Numbered from the stretch's first letter, positions 46,274 through 59,534 are shown. The stretch: DNA of 64,000 nucleotides from Microvelia longipes (GCA_018340805.1 JACMZG010001913.1:14782897-14846896), one strand, 5' to 3'. The notes: generated by a model from the letters alone, not told the origin. Program-made: numbers and translations.

Positions 46274-46725
46274 TAATTCTGGCGCGGTGGTCAGCAAGTT
46301 TGGCGAATTTTCTTTGAATTGCGTGCTTCATTTTTTATCAATTCAATTTTGGCTAAATTTTTCGGTGTATATTAAATACTATACATATATTATTATACTG
46401 AGCAGAAGCGTCACAACTTGTTATTTAATGTTTTCGAACTTTTCAAAGAAAACGCGCTAAAAAGTAGCAAAGTAATGCCTTTATGAAAGTAGTATAACCT
46501 TTGCTTCAAATGAGTGCAAATAGTTCTGTGCTGAGTATAATCTATGAAATTAATATGCGATTTAAAAAAAAAAAAAAAAATTAAATAAAAAGTTGTGACG
46601 CTACTGCTCAGGTTATTAAATATATACACAAAATTTAGCAAACATTAGATTGATAAAAAAAAAGGAAGCACGCATTTCAAAGGAAATGCGTCCGGTTCGC
46701 GGACCACCGCCACAAAATTTTTTAT
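46274..46725. repeat. Two inverted repeat E ends around a MITE
   Basis: GGCGCGGTGGTCAGC...GAATTGCGTGCTTC (46277-46325) and the complement (46655-46725, GGAAGCACGCATTTC...GCGGACCACCGCC) form the outer arms. Between them lies the element at 46398-46610. Confidence 0.7.
46398..46610. mobile_element. CTGAGCAG MITE
   Basis: 213 bp with ends CTGAGCAGAAGCGTCACAAC then TTGTTATTTAAT, and the complement ending GACGCTACTGCTCAG. Contains a 17-base A run. Target duplication not clear. Non-coding; the minus-strand frame across it is not a gene. Confidence 0.75.
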
Positions 46726-47189
46726 TTAATGCAGTTACAAGAATTAACGAGATTTCTATTTATATATTTGAAATGCAACATTAATACCTCAAAATAAAAT
46801 TCAAAATTGAATTACGAGAAAATAAAATAATAAAATTTTTTAATTAAATAAGTGAAGAGTAATGTAAGTTTCAATTCGAATCAAAATCTCCATATCTGCA
46901 GTTTGACTAAGAACACGGTTTTTCCATAAAATACTATGGAATACGAAGGTGTCAAACCACACCATTCGCCTGACATCCACTATATTTCCTATCTCTCCCT
47001 TTCCCATTTAATAATGTTAAAATCCACTTGCAAAGAGCACTAATGCTTTTTAAATGTTTTCCCATACATAAATTGAAAATTTATAACTTAATTAAAATAT
47101 GCTAATAGAAATGATCTCATCGTTGGCGAAATACTTTTCGAAACTACTAAAAATAATACTAATCAAATTTAAATTTTTAGCTTACGAAA

Positions 47190-47286
47190 AACTCGGGTAC
47201 GACGTGCCACGGAAGTTTTCATCATTACATTGGATTCACTACGCTCAACCTCCCTACTTCGGACTCGCTTCGTTCGTCCTCAGAAA
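47190..47286 (+). repeat. Repeat C copy 4
   Basis: CTCGGGTACGACGTGCCACG, TTGGATTCACTACGCTCAAC, CTTCGGACTCGCTTCGTTCG, TCCTCAGAAA. The plus-strand frame 47099-47341 runs across it and is not supported as a gene. Confidence 0.6.
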
Positions 47287-47344
47287 AGTATTAATAAAAG
47301 TGTATAATATCTTCGGTGAAATTATTAACTTAGATTTTTAGCAG

Positions 47345-47905
47345 CTGTAACTTTATTACTTTGTTAAGTCGAAAAAAAAGATTGAAATACGTATAACGTG
47401 TTTATAATATATAAACACAATTTTTATTATTAAAATGACAGACATATTTTTTTTTTTTTAATTTTAATGTTGTAAACAATCCATCAAATAAATTGAACAA
47501 TAAAAATATTTATGAATTCTCATACATCAGATTTAATTAGCGTATAAAGAATACAATAGAATTTAAAACGCCCAAGATAAATTGATAGCTATAAAACAAA
47601 ACAGAAGTTACGTAGAAAATTGGTTAGTTTGTGAAATGTTTTATCAAGCAAAGTTGAATTCGAACAAATAAAAAAGTTTTTTAATCATCACAGTTCCAGC
47701 AGTAGGAGAGTGAGGGTAGGAATGTTTTATTTACTCGTTACTGCACTTTAATATAACTTTACTTATTACTCAAGCAAACCTAATAAAAATTTAATTTTTC
47801 CTTTTGGATACCCGCAAAAAGAGAATTTACCAATAATTGATATTTAATGACGAATTGGAAATTAAAACTTGTATTGACTGTTTTATTCCATATGCCGAAA
47901 CTAAA
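47345..47905. other. AT-rich spacer, nothing recognised
   Basis: No gene or repeat recognised. Confidence 0.45.
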
Positions 47906-47911
47906 ATAATT

Positions 47912-48457
47912 TATTTTTTGAGAGTAGTAATTGAGCTTTATTGGACGTTTTTAGGATGAGAGCCAATCATTATTGTTATAGGAGGTTATTTAGTACTTTT
48001 CACCTCGAGGACAATAATGAATGTAAAAAACTCCTAGGACGTAAAGTAATTCATATGTTGCCGCCATTACTGTAATGTAGCGTGTTCTAAAAAACATCTG
48101 TGTAAACCTTCATGAGTTTTCTTTAAAACGTTAATTTTGTTCTGTTTTTGTTCGTAGACTAATTTTTTCGTTTTTAAAGGTGTTCTAATTGACAATTTTT
48201 GTGTTTATAGTCATATTGTTTGTTTATTTTTCTCATTGTGATTAACATGTATTTATTTTTTTACGTTTGTTTTTTTTCAATTAAGTATATAGCGCAGTTT
48301 ATTTAATGAGTGCTACCAAAAAAAAATAGTGTATGCCAGCCGGCTGAGAATGTCTTTATGTCTTGGGAATTTTTCCCGACTCGCTTCGCTCGTCGGTAGA
48401 TCTAATTGCCGTGACATAAAGATACACTTCTCAGCCTTATGGCATAAATAACTATTA
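47912..48457 (-). repeat. Long inverted repeat, right arm
   Basis: Reverse complement of 44215-44774. Outer end GGCATAAATAACTATTA; inner end TTTTTTGAGAGTAGTAATTG. The spacing between the arms is about 3.1 kb. The interior shows no transposase, so this may be two oppositely inserted copies and not one element. Confidence 0.85.
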
Positions 48458-48654
48458 GAAGTAAATAATGAAGTGGATTGGATGTTAACAAAAAATAAAA
48501 TTCACCAAGAATTAAACTCTAGCTCTCTCCCGATGAATTATTTAATTCGAGAACGTGGGCGCATCATTACATGCTAGGTTCCAAACTTTCTAATGAAATA
48601 ATCCCAACTCTATATTTATTTCATCTTCAGCCCTATTCCTAAAAAAAATCAAAA

Positions 48655-48725
48655 GAAGGAACCTCGGAACTTTTTCTCACTCTATTGGAATCGCTACACA
48701 CATCTTGGACACTTTGAGCTTTACT
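48655..48725 (+). repeat. Repeat C copy 5, diverged
   Basis: AAGGAACCTCGGAACTTTTTC, TGGAATCGCTACACACATCT, then a decayed tail. Confidence 0.5.
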
Positions 48726-48729
48726 TATG

Positions 48730-49500
48730 TACTTACTTTGGACACCAATTATGCATATATTTTCCTAAATTGGACATTATTAAATTGGAAATACACAAAA
48801 TATTAATTGTTTATTTTAATGATAATACTTTTTTCAAGATCTGACTAATAAAAATTCATTTAAGTTCAGCCAAACAACATACAGTGAAATTAAAGTAAAA
48901 CTAATAGACCATTAACTCATTTAGCTTTCCTTATAATTTTACAATGAACAACAAAGTTATCAAATCTAAATTTAACTATCTTAACCTAAATTTAAATGGA
49001 TTTTTTAATAGTCCAACCATTTTTCGAATTGTTATTTTGCGGTCATAAAAACAAGAGAATAATGAAAAAAAGAAAAATACTTATAAAGAGAAAAAGTGGA
49101 AATTTTTAAGACATAAAGCTTACGATAGAGAGTAATAAGAGGTCGTAAGAAAGATTTTACGGTAGCTTTTTCCCCCCAAAGGTAATTTGGGCTAAAAGAT
49201 CATAATTCTTATCTACTTTGATTAAGATAGATATTTAAGGAAGAGCAATTTAAAGCTTTATCTAAAGTTTCAACACATTATTTTAATGATGACTTAAACA
49301 TTAAGAAACAACATTTTTACAAGTAATAATAATAGTAATAATTAATTTACGTTAAGGTTTCATCGCAAAAAAGAGATTTAATGACTACAAATAAAAAAGA
49401 TATTTGTAGTTGTAACCAAATTATTATATATATATCAAATTTGTATTATGTTGATTTTAACGTTAAAGGAGTTAAACAAGGGATGTCAAAGGTTTTTCTT
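48730..49500. other. AT-rich spacer, nothing recognised
   Basis: No gene or repeat recognised. Confidence 0.45.
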
Positions 49501-49504
49501 CATT

Positions 49505-49626
49505 TTTAGCAAATTTCCTTTGGGAATAAAATTCGCTAATGGGATAGGCGTCATGGCGGAAGTCGGACCTCGGACCACGTCACAAATCCGTTTCAAAGGT
49601 AATGACGAAAACATACGTTTCGCAAG

Positions 49627-49680
<54 letters not shown>

Positions 49681-50275
49681 ATATATAATATATATATATA
49701 CTCTATCTTCGAACGGATTAATATTTTTAATCAAACTTGGTACAAAAATCATTTCGTGTCTTTGGGAGGACACGAACCCTTTTCATCAACCCGGTTTGCT
49801 GAGAAAACCGGGTTATGCTGAAAAAATCACCAAAATTCAGATTTAATATTTTTCGACGCAAAAAGGTCAGTATTTATGTTTTTGAGACGCTGAATCAAAT
49901 GAACGGTCCGAAGTCGATACGACCACTTAAGGAGCCAAAAAAATGGAAAAAAATTGTAAATTACCGGGAAACCAAAATATAGGTCGTTAAAAATTATTTT
50001 CGAGAAGGGTGTCGTTTACTATGTAATTTTAGGCGCTGAATCGAATGAAACTGGTCCGAAGTCGATACGACCACTCTAAGGGGCCAAAAAATGGAAAAAA
50101 CCATTGTAAATTACCGGAAACCAAAATATAGGTCGTTAAAAATTATTTTCGAGAAGGGTGTCTTTTAATATGTAATTTTAGGCGCTGAATCGAATGAAAC
50201 TGGTCCGGAGTCAATAAGACCACTCAAACTCAGGGTCCCTGGGTTCAAATCCTGGATAGGGACGATAAATTTTTA
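49505..50275 (+). repeat. Repeat J copy B, with internal tandem units
   Basis: Begins AGCAAATTTCCTTTGGGAAT, has a TA tract at 49627-49700, then AACCCGGTTTGCTGAG, and two full plus one partial unit of about 146 bp (49890, 50036 and 50180 onward) with CTGAATCGAATGAAACTGGT, CCGAAGTCGATACGACCACT and AAATATAGGTCGTTAAAAAT. It ends with a B-box-like GGGTTCAAATCC inside a GTCCCT/AGGGAC hairpin and TTTTTTT. Copy A at 45.9 kb has only one such unit. The minus-strand frame here is not a gene. Confidence 0.75.
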
Positions 50276-50287
50276 TCGTTTTTTTAC
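50237..50287 (+). other. B-box-like hairpin with T run
   Basis: GTCCCT-GGGTTCAAATCCTGGAT-AGGGAC followed within 20 bases by TTTTTTT. The GGTTCAAATCC matches the pol III B box exactly and a T run is the usual pol III terminator. No A box or tRNA 5' half was found upstream, so it is at most the 3' half of a tRNA-derived unit. Confidence 0.5.
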
Positions 50288-50321
50288 CTTAATATAAGAT
50301 TTAAATTACAAAATAATTCTG

Positions 50322-50400
50322 GCGCGGTGGTCCGTATGTCGGGCGGATTTCCTTTGGATGCGTGTTTCTGTACCTAACAACAATCCTGGTTGAAATGATA
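50322..50400 (+). repeat. Repeat E, partial copy
   Basis: TTCTGGCGCGGTGGTCCGTA, GTCGGGCGGATTTCCTTTGG, ATGCGTGTTTCTG, CAACAATCCTGGTTGAAATG. It follows repeat J directly, as also at 46277, so J and E may be parts of one element. Confidence 0.7.
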
Positions 50401-50540
50401 TAATTCCAATGGTTCCGCTATTATATAACGAACACAACATCTTTAAACATTTATGGTTGTGGGTTTCGAAACGTAGGAATTTGATAGAAGCATTGGGTGA
50501 CTCAGTATAATACAAAAGCAAAACTAACCTTTATTACAAA

Positions 50541-50608
50541 CAAGATAGTAATGAGAAGATAATAAATAATAGCAGAAACTACTTTATTATTTTCTCATTA
50601 CGATCTTA
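50541..50608. repeat. Short inverted repeat
   Basis: AAGATAGTAATGAGAAGATA with partner TATTTTCTCATTACGATCTT; about 25-bp arms with a loop of about 15. Confidence 0.7.
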
Positions 50609-50639
50609 TCACAACAATGAAATAATGAAAACACAAGTA

Positions 50640-51600
50640 CCTCCATCAGTTTGTTGCCGTTTCATGTCTAACTCATCAGCTTAGTTTTGAATTAATAACA
50701 TTAAACTAACATTAAAATATATTTATCTTTCAATACATTTTCCTAGATAGACTTTTCATGTCAAAGAAAATAAATTCATTAAAAACATATTAATTTTATA
50801 ATTTGTTTGAATTTCAACATAAGGTATTTATATTCATTACTTCATCAGATTAATTTATTTTTGAAATATCAAATATTTAAAAACGGTATTACATAATTCA
50901 AAAATATAATTCCAGTTATAATAAAATAAAAATGTTAAGTGCGAAATAATTAAAAGGCACTTTTATTATTATGGACTATGTAATAAAAATGGGGTTTTTA
51001 ATTAATTTTAAAATTTATTGGATTTTAGCTTATTTTTGTATTAAAAAATATAATAATTAACTTATTTTAAATTGGCGCGAGGATGGTTAAAGTAGAAATA
51101 AAAACTAGGTTCAATTTGAAAACAGAATCATACTGACGAAAAATATCTTTATATTTAGTAAAAACATGAAGGGAGAGGGAATGCAGAAACAAATATTTGA
51201 TAAAATAACAGAAAAGAATTTGGGGCGGAGACAGGCACCGCTTTCCTCCCAAACAAAAACTATTTTCAAAACTATAGTGGAAAAAAGAAAAGAACTGACA
51301 AAAAATGAAGCTTTTTTTATTTATTTGTGTGAAAATATACAAAAAGCCATACAGCTCACGATATAAAAGTTTGGATTGCTTTAGCTTTGGAATAAATTGT
51401 TGAAGGTGAAAAAAGTAGGATATCAGCAGTATTTCTATATCTGGTTACATTTTGTAATGCTTCACGTATTGTGCTTGTAAAAGTAAAAAGATTTCTAGCG
51501 TAAAACTTAGCATTATATCCCAAGGAGATGAGAATGAATTTGCAGATGATAAAAAACAAAAATAAATACGTCATCTGATATTACCGAGTTTTGCAAAAGT
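50640..51600. other. Spacer with foldback fragments
   Basis: 50660-50690 (GTTTCATGTCTAACTCATCA) and 51571-51600 (ATTACCGAGTTTTGCAAAAG) resemble parts of the GAGAGACAC foldback family and its usual flank. The frame at 51166-51366 (66 codons, basic) has no recognisable domain. Confidence 0.4.
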
Positions 51601-54600
51601 CAATATTAATGAGAAAACGCAAGATTATAAATAGAAAGACACTACATTAGTTACATGATTACTTCGCATCTGTTTCATATTGTTTTGCGCGGAATAAGTC
51701 ATAGTGATAGAAGAGACAAACTCATATCTGGTCATATTTCTTTTCAACATTATCAGTAAATGGATAAAGAGTATTCAGGTTCTGTCGAGCCTGTGAAGTA
51801 ATGCGGAGTTCTACAGTAATATCGAGATGAACTGTTGTTATTGCTGCTGTTGTTGAAAATCAGAGTTAGTGCTATTGCACTAAAGCTAGTAAACATTTTA
51901 GAGTTGATTACCAGCTCCAACAAATCAAATATTTTATTTCTAAAAGTAAACCAGAGGCTAATTATCTACTTCCAACCAAAAACTAGGTCGAAAAGTAAGG
52001 GTTTTAAATTGTATATTTGTCTTTAATCAGTGTGGTTTCCTAAAACTTTGAAAGCAGTTAATACAACTTCTTATGACTCTGTGTTTTTGCCATTTATTTT
52101 TAAATCAATCATATTGCTTTAATTTAATAATCTCATTTTGATCCATGCTGGGGCCTTATTTAATCTTTCTAGGTCTTTGATGGCCTGATGAATTCCAATG
52201 ACTTCTGGTTGTATGTGTTTGAAAAGTCTAGCTATCTCTACTCGCAATTGATTTTTGCTACGTTACATTCAGGCTCTCGAAATTTCGGTTGACTCATACT
52301 GTGAGTTATATTACTTAGGGACATATGATATAAACTCGAATCTGTTGATATGCTTAGAGGTTATTAATCTCTGTATAATCGATTAGTTAAGACTCATATA
52401 TTATAATCTCTAAATGATGTATAATGTTAATAGTATCTTTGTCACCTATACTGGCTTGGAAGTAAAACGCTAAAGTATTATCATTTAACTCTAACTTCAG
52501 TTATTCAGATCGCAATTAAAACTATGGTGCATTACTGTGAGTATAGACATCCTTGAGATTATATAGCAAGAATCGACACGAAATAACCAGAATTTTTCGC
52601 AGACTCAGTGTGGCGTTTCAGATACAAGATATATTCTTGTTATATCATGATCTAAATCAGAAAGTGGATAGACCTGGGGTCTGAGATAAGATATAGAGCT
52701 ACCTAGATATGACCTTCAATCTCTCTCTCGGAGACGCCATCCTAGCAAAATATATTTATTAATATCCATCTTAACGATGTCTATATTGTGCCATGATATC
52801 TCCTCCGTATTAGATTCTGAGTTGCTGTATGATAGTTCATTGGATACAATTGTATGCCGTTATTAACTTAATACTTAAGTGGGTATGTGAGCATTGTGTG
52901 TGTATCAAATTAATTTGATTTATTACTTGACATTGTTATATCATTCGTAACCGGGGATTTGATTAGAAAAGTAAAAATCATAACATTCGATAGCGAGATT
53001 TCTGATCCAGAGTCATTTGTGTGTAATACTCTTAGCAACTCAGCAAATGTAGCAGATAGATTAATACCGCCAAATAATTCAACGTGAAACATGAAGGACG
53101 TTGGATCATATTGAAATGGACGCACAAATTTAACACTCACTGTTTGCTCATTACTAATACTTTATTTCTACCTTGGTAATTGCTAGGAAAGACGTGATAA
53201 TATTTTATTACCATATTAGCTGATTTAACTTATACTAATATATTAGCTAAAAAGATAGAGTAAGGTGTATGATCAGTTTTAAAATATGGAAGTAATGTAG
53301 ACTGTAAGAATTAAAATCCGCGCGTTATTAAAGTAAATGCCATATAAATTCCCTCATTAAACTTCGTGCTCTCGCAGGTAGACTCATATGTGCATAAGCG
53401 ACTACAGAGGTAAGGTAAATATTACTTTATTATCTCATCCTGATTTGGTTATGCATCAGTGTATTATTATACAGTCATGAAGAATCGAGTATTTCTCTAC
53501 AGTATATATTATACTATGTGTGTATTGATAATCTTATAATGCTGATCCAAAAGCTGACTGCTGTTTTAAAGATATAAGATTTTCCAAGACAATATGTCAC
53601 ATAATAATGTGTGGTTTCTATCACTCAATGGGAATAAGTGAAAATAAGTTCCAATAGTGGCGATCACTAATAATTTTCCTATATGCAATCGAAGTGTTCG
53701 TATGGAGATTTGTAGATAATGAAGCGAAATAGCTCTGAGGAAACATACAAATAAAAGTAATATCTTAACTAATCCGACAGGCACAGGTGTGTAAGATTGG
53801 TATTTTATATATATGCTCGTAGTGGATAGGATATTTTGGGTAAATTCAGCATCCTGTTTATAAAGAGACTCTGGTCCTCTCTCAAGGTCGGGCGCGAATA
53901 AGTCAAGAATTTCTTCGGTACTCTCCAAGTATAGTGTCTAAGATTATATAATACTAGTTGAATATCATACGTTATAACGTTATTATGTTTTTGTGTATAT
54001 ACATACATTTTTTTTTTGTTTTTTTTGGTTGTCGAACGGACAATATGTATTATTATTTTAAGTGTGTTAGGTGTTCTGGTTCTTCAAATACTTGATGATG
54101 TCTCGCACGCTCAATAACATCTTATGTATTTTGAGAATCGCTTCTGGCTTACCAGCACTGCAAATTTTTTGTTATGTAAGACTCTAGAAGTGAAAACTAT
54201 TCGTTACACTACTTTGATTGTAGCTGTTATAATTCATTTGTTAATGTATGTGGTAGGTTGCACTCGCCACAATGAATAATAAAATATATTCATTGAGTGT
54301 GATGACTATCACCGTCACTGGAATACCTCTATATGTTATATTAGTAATGTGAATTTGTTTTCCTCCTGTATCTGCTCCTTTACAAACAAGCTGTAAATAT
54401 GTATTATAAATATCTTCGCTCGTTAGACTTCGACGGTACGACTATTGTATTGAGTGTGACGGATACAAGCAATAATATAAAAAATCTCGTGTGATTGGGT
54501 CGATACCTCACAGAACACCAAGCTCTAAAATATGTTGATTATGATTGGGTAATTTTTAATGTAATGGCCTAGACTCCTGCCGGTGAAAGAATGATTAATA

Positions 54601-57600
54601 GCACTAAATAAAACTGCAACATAACTTCTTATTTATCCACATTCCTGTTAAATGATTTTATGCATATAACAGATATGGGTCATACAAAGAGTAAGCTATA
54701 CCCAAATATACGGTCATAATGTGTGTGACATCTTAACATTTTCTTATATATTATTATTTCATTAAATAAGTTTATATATATTTATACTCCAAGAGATAAA
54801 AGTAAGTTATTCTCCTTGAGTGAAAGGTTCCCTACATATCTTAATTTAGTAAACTATAATAAATCTTACCATCTGGAAGATAGTGATGTTGTTTTCGAGT
54901 CGCATTATGTGTCTGTTTAGATCGACTCAATTGTGGAAACTGCAGATATTTTTTAGAGCAAATTCTAGACTTGATAAGAAGGAATAAATACCTTGAAGTT
55001 TAGTACAACTTAATAGAATATGACTTGTCCTAAGGTATGAAAGAAGAGTGCATTCAAAATGTGCAATTTATGATGTCCTCTTCGCTTCTTAATGGCATCC
55101 TGCTTTCATAGGTAGATTTATTATTTTTTTTTAAGCACATTTTTGGTGTGATTATGCGTTTGTGTATATTCAAATGATCCTCCAGGTAAATAAATCTAAT
55201 ACTCAATGATCCAAACATTGAATTATCATTCTTTGATAATATCAACAAGATATATGTTATACCATGCCTGACTTCTCGTTGTAGCGCAGTGGACTTTAAA
55301 GTCTAATTAGATTTTGCTTTATATTTGTCTACTCCTTAATGTATGGTTTGTATGGTTCTTCGTGTCCCTTGTTAATGATGGAATAGACTTAGTTTGTACA
55401 GTATTATTCTAGATGTGGGTTATTAGCTTTATATGAATATACTATAGACTTCTCATGCTATTATGATATCTTCTTATAATGTGTAGAAGAAGTTTTCATA
55501 GTTTACTTGATAAAGATGATTCTCCTGTTCTCTGCCTGACAGTAATTCGATCCAGTAGAGTAAGGAGAGTATTATCATTAGGTATGTATAAAAGATAGAC
55601 GTCCTCGCAGAGTCATTTGTATTTTGTTATATGGTTATCTAGACATTTTATATTGACTAGTGTTTATAACCGAATTACATATGAGAATAGTTCGAAAATT
55701 TAAGTGGCAATGATATTGATATGCAAAATTAGAGAAGGTATAGTTTGGCAAGAGCTCTAGAGGCATGTGGAGATCTGCAGTGATCCATTTAGACGTTTGT
55801 AGATGAATTTTAGTGAGTTTATGTCGATAATATCGCTTAGCTTAGATATATTTATGTGATCTACCGGTTGAATTAGAAGGAGCTGTCAATAGCTGTATAT
55901 AAGGTGTAAAATGTGATGTCCTCTCCAGTCGTCTTTACCAAAAAATTTGTGTTTGACAAATAATGTCGAAAAAAAGTCGAGATTAACATTATCAAAGTAT
56001 ATTTTTTATCAGCTAATGTGCACTAGCGTACCAGCGTGGATTTTTTGGGCGCGTGTTAACAACTGATACTTTACATTCTATTAAGTTCTTACCACGAATA
56101 AATTAATATATAAAGCATTTTGGTTTATATTATTTCCAACATTATATTATAAAATGCAATATTAACAATGTGATTTTATCCAATGAATTTATGATACCTT
56201 ATTAACAACAGGCAGACCTGCATATATGCAAGGTTAAGCCGACGATTTAAAGGATAATTTAAATCTTTATAGGGGCTTATAACATTTTAAAAGTATTTCC
56301 GATAAAATACTGCAATAGGCGTTATAGAAACGTTGATATCTTGGGGCATTAGTGGCGTCAACGGCTTTTTAGTAGATTCCTCCTTATAATACTAAGCTCT
56401 CTTTAATCAATCTTAATTTGTCATAAAGAAAGATATAGTTCATGCCTTAATAATAAATAAGTAAACATATGAATACGTCACGGAATTATTAAGTTCTATG
56501 GGAATTTCAAGTGAAATGCATTGAGATGAGCGACCTAAATTATGTACTAGCTCTTGTTGTAAATTGCTGTTTAGAAAGATTGTTATTACATAGATTTTAA
56601 GTTTTTAAGCTTAACGAATAACAGAGTCGAGTAGAATCATGAAAAAACAGGCGCTTATTACATTTTACATTTTTAATTGCTGAGCAGCAATGGCTAAAAC
56701 TTAAGAAAGATTTTTTCACAAAGTTGTAGTCCTTAAAGGTATTTAAAATACGGTGGGTTAGGGAATACATATATTGATGCATATATATAGACAGGTTTTT
56801 TTTATCCGCCTATAGTAGGAGAATGTTTTACGTTGGACGCATATTATTTCAATATCAATCACTATATTCTAGAGTATTTTCAAATTTCAGAATAAATGTA
56901 AGCACGATATTTTTGATTTACGGGATTAGCCGATTACGATAACGCTCGGTCTTGTTTTAGGATACATGTGTCTTCAAAACAGGGTTCGCTTGGATATTAA
57001 GCGAAGTGTACGTTTTTGGTAAATTCCTAAGTATGCCAATAAAAACCAAGAGCTTAAGGGGTAACTAGTCATTTTGCCGCTCAATTTCCTTATAGCCTGA
57101 GTCAATTGCTTTGTTTAAATGATATAGCGACTGGCCTAAATTATGGACACAATTCTCTTAAAATTTTACATATAATGATATATTATTTCTATATTTCATA
57201 AATACCGCTATTATGCCAGTTAATACAGAACATTTCGTGGTCTTCCTTACTATATAATGTTTTTTATATTGTGAGGGGCCTTGATATATGTGTTGTGCTG
57301 TATCTTATCCATTATTTAAGGTGGTAAAGTGGTGAGCTGGCTATTGGTTAGACGCTTCTGATTGAGTTAAGCTCTATTTTTCCCATGGTTACTAGCGATA
57401 CTCAACTGTAATTTTAACCCGGATAGTGTAAAGTTACTATTCTATCTCTGTGCGGTGATTTACAATACAGTGATTTTTGTAATGTACGTTAAACATTGGT
57501 TCCCTATCTTAATACCTTAATTAACTTAACTGCTCAGTTAAATTTCACGTACCAATGATCTGCATATAATTGAGTAGTGTTATTATTTAACAAAATAAAA

Positions 57601-58850
57601 TTTTTTACTTTAAATTACACATAACATTATAGTTGTTCGGTCACTCTATTCATTATCTCTCTATCTCGCTAAGTTCATTGTGAAAACTAAGAGTGTGAGA
57701 TAAAGAATACAAAACTCACTGGGCAATTGCTCAAGTCCACTGAAGTATAAACTCTCTTCGTGACGCCTTTTAAACAATAATTGTAACATTAGAGATAAAA
57801 AGCGACTCAGGAAGCAGAAATTAAGAACTCACATAATAGGTAGAAGTACAATGACTAGTAATGTTACAACGTACTATCAATGTAATAGACTCAAGATCCT
57901 GTACGTAACTAATGAGAAACCAAATTTCCCAAGTAGATAATTGTCCTCGCTGCTAATTATATTAGGGTGCCATGTGTTTTACCACAATCTCGTATCATAT
58001 AGTTTCTTCATACAGACCACGAATGTACGATTAACTCTCTCAAAGCCTTATCTTCCACTAGTGTTTCATGGAGCTATATGATATTCTACTACCTCGTGGT
58101 TTATAATAACAAATATGTCTATTATATTTATAATTTTCTCTCATAACTACAACTCGGTATACATTCAGTATTTATGATCAATTATAATGTGCAATTTTTT
58201 AATCCACCTGTGTTTAAATTAAATGATTCTTTTATTTTGTGTGATATGTGCTGCATAGTATACAGTTGACTCCCTTTACATTTAATACTTTTTGTTGCTT
58301 TTTGTTTTAACAATTTTTGTTTATTTTCTATTTTTCTAATAGTGGTTTCAAAATGTAATAATTCTAAGTTGTCTCCGAGTCTCTCGATTTAGTGATAATT
58401 TTGCAGATTGTATCGTTGCTTCTCCTCGCGCTAAATGACCTCATTGTTATGGATCGTGAATATTTCCTAGCGAGCTCTCGTGCTTTTATGTGTAAAAATT
58501 TCCGGTGTTATATCATGAGAACTGTGGAGATAAATCTTATATATTATCTCACATTAGTCGATATACTACTCTTTTGGACTCTGATAGGACTCCTTATATA
58601 TAGTAAGCATCATTTAGTATGAATTATTTCTTAATCTTCTGATGTAATTATTGTGTGAGTCACAATCTCGCGCTAAAAAGACGAGAGAAGTGTTATTAAT
58701 AAAAGTTTTCTCCCATCAATGATTTTCCTCGAAGTTATTTTATATCATTACAAGCCTGACATACCGATCTAGTTTCTCTCCTCAATAGCACTAGTTGGAA
58801 ATAGTAGGACGTTACCTTAGAGGAGGGGCAGACTGAATTAGTGATCGCTT
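51600..58850. other. Region of different sequence texture
   Basis: Compared with the flanks, runs of A or T of seven or more are rare (exceptions near 54007 and 55127), and words such as TCGC, CTCG and GTATAG are frequent. No recognisable copy of repeats C, D, E, G, H, J or K was found, and no gene. Open frames here (for example 52910-53140, 53566-53928, 58392-58622) show no domain. Confidence 0.45.
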
Positions 58851-59055
58851 CGCTGCTTAGTCTATAACAGTTTGATTGTCATTTTAAAAAAAAATACATT
58901 TTAAAATCAAGTACACAATTTAAAATAGTGATGGAGTCATGTCTATGCTCAGCAACATATAAACCAATTTGTACACGGAGTGAAATTGTTCATTAGTTCT
59001 TAAAATTGCAGTGACAATTGAAAATATTTTTGATACTACGAGTATTTTGCAAACT

Positions 59056-59310
59056 TAATAGTTGATCAATATTATGGTTAGAGACATTAGCAATGTAAAC
59101 AAGGCAAAAAGCACTGCTACATTCTGGAATGGTTCTCTATGTCATGTCGACATTGCATCCATTGAGTGGATCATTACGTCAGTTCCCTTTCTGTTTGTTA
59201 CGTCTAATTCGTGAAGGCCGCCAAAACGCTACTGGATGCAGCATTGATTTTTTGCTTGTATACATTCCTAAGTGTCTCTTTACAACAACTATGTTTGTCC
59301 CTAATTTGAA
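59056..59310. repeat. Strongly eroded GAGAGACAC foldback copy
   Basis: AGAGACATTAGCAATGTAAA and CACTGCTACATTCTGGAATG correspond to the left arm of the family, and GATGCAGCATTGATTTTTTG and CATTCCTAAGTGTCTC to the right arm. Substitutions and indels are far more frequent than in the copies at 3.7 and 26.0 kb. Confidence 0.6.
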
Positions 59311-59317
59311 AAAAATC

Positions 59318-59530
59318 GTATTTATCTCCAGACCTGGTACACAATTGCAGGTTATTTGACTAGTCTTGAGTAAAGATACACTTGTCACTCCAACGAGAGA
59401 AAGCTTTACTTTTTCACTCTCTTGGGAAGTAAGAGTAAAACATTTGTTCCCTCTGTTGGGAATAAAATGTGCTTCCTATTTTGAAGTTAGAGCAAATTCC
59501 TCAATCATTTTTGAAGAGGGTATTCCTCTA
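59318..59530 (+). repeat. Repeat G, eroded partial copy
   Basis: TATCTCCAGACCTGGTACAC, ATTTGACTAGTCTTGAGTAAA, TTTTTCACTCTCTTGGGAAG, matching 61500-61615 with many differences. Confidence 0.55.
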
Positions 59531-59534
59531 AAAG

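Noticed and set aside
50237..50287. tRNA gene ending in a T run
   Set aside because: Only a B box and terminator are present; the A box, D arm and 5' acceptor strand could not be found.
51166..51366. 66-codon basic protein
   Set aside because: Looks more protein-like than most, but no domain, duplicate or neighbouring exon supports it.
52030..58850. Organellar insertion or endogenous viral element
   Set aside because: I searched by eye for familiar mitochondrial proteins and for polymerase motifs and found none; the texture difference alone is not evidence.
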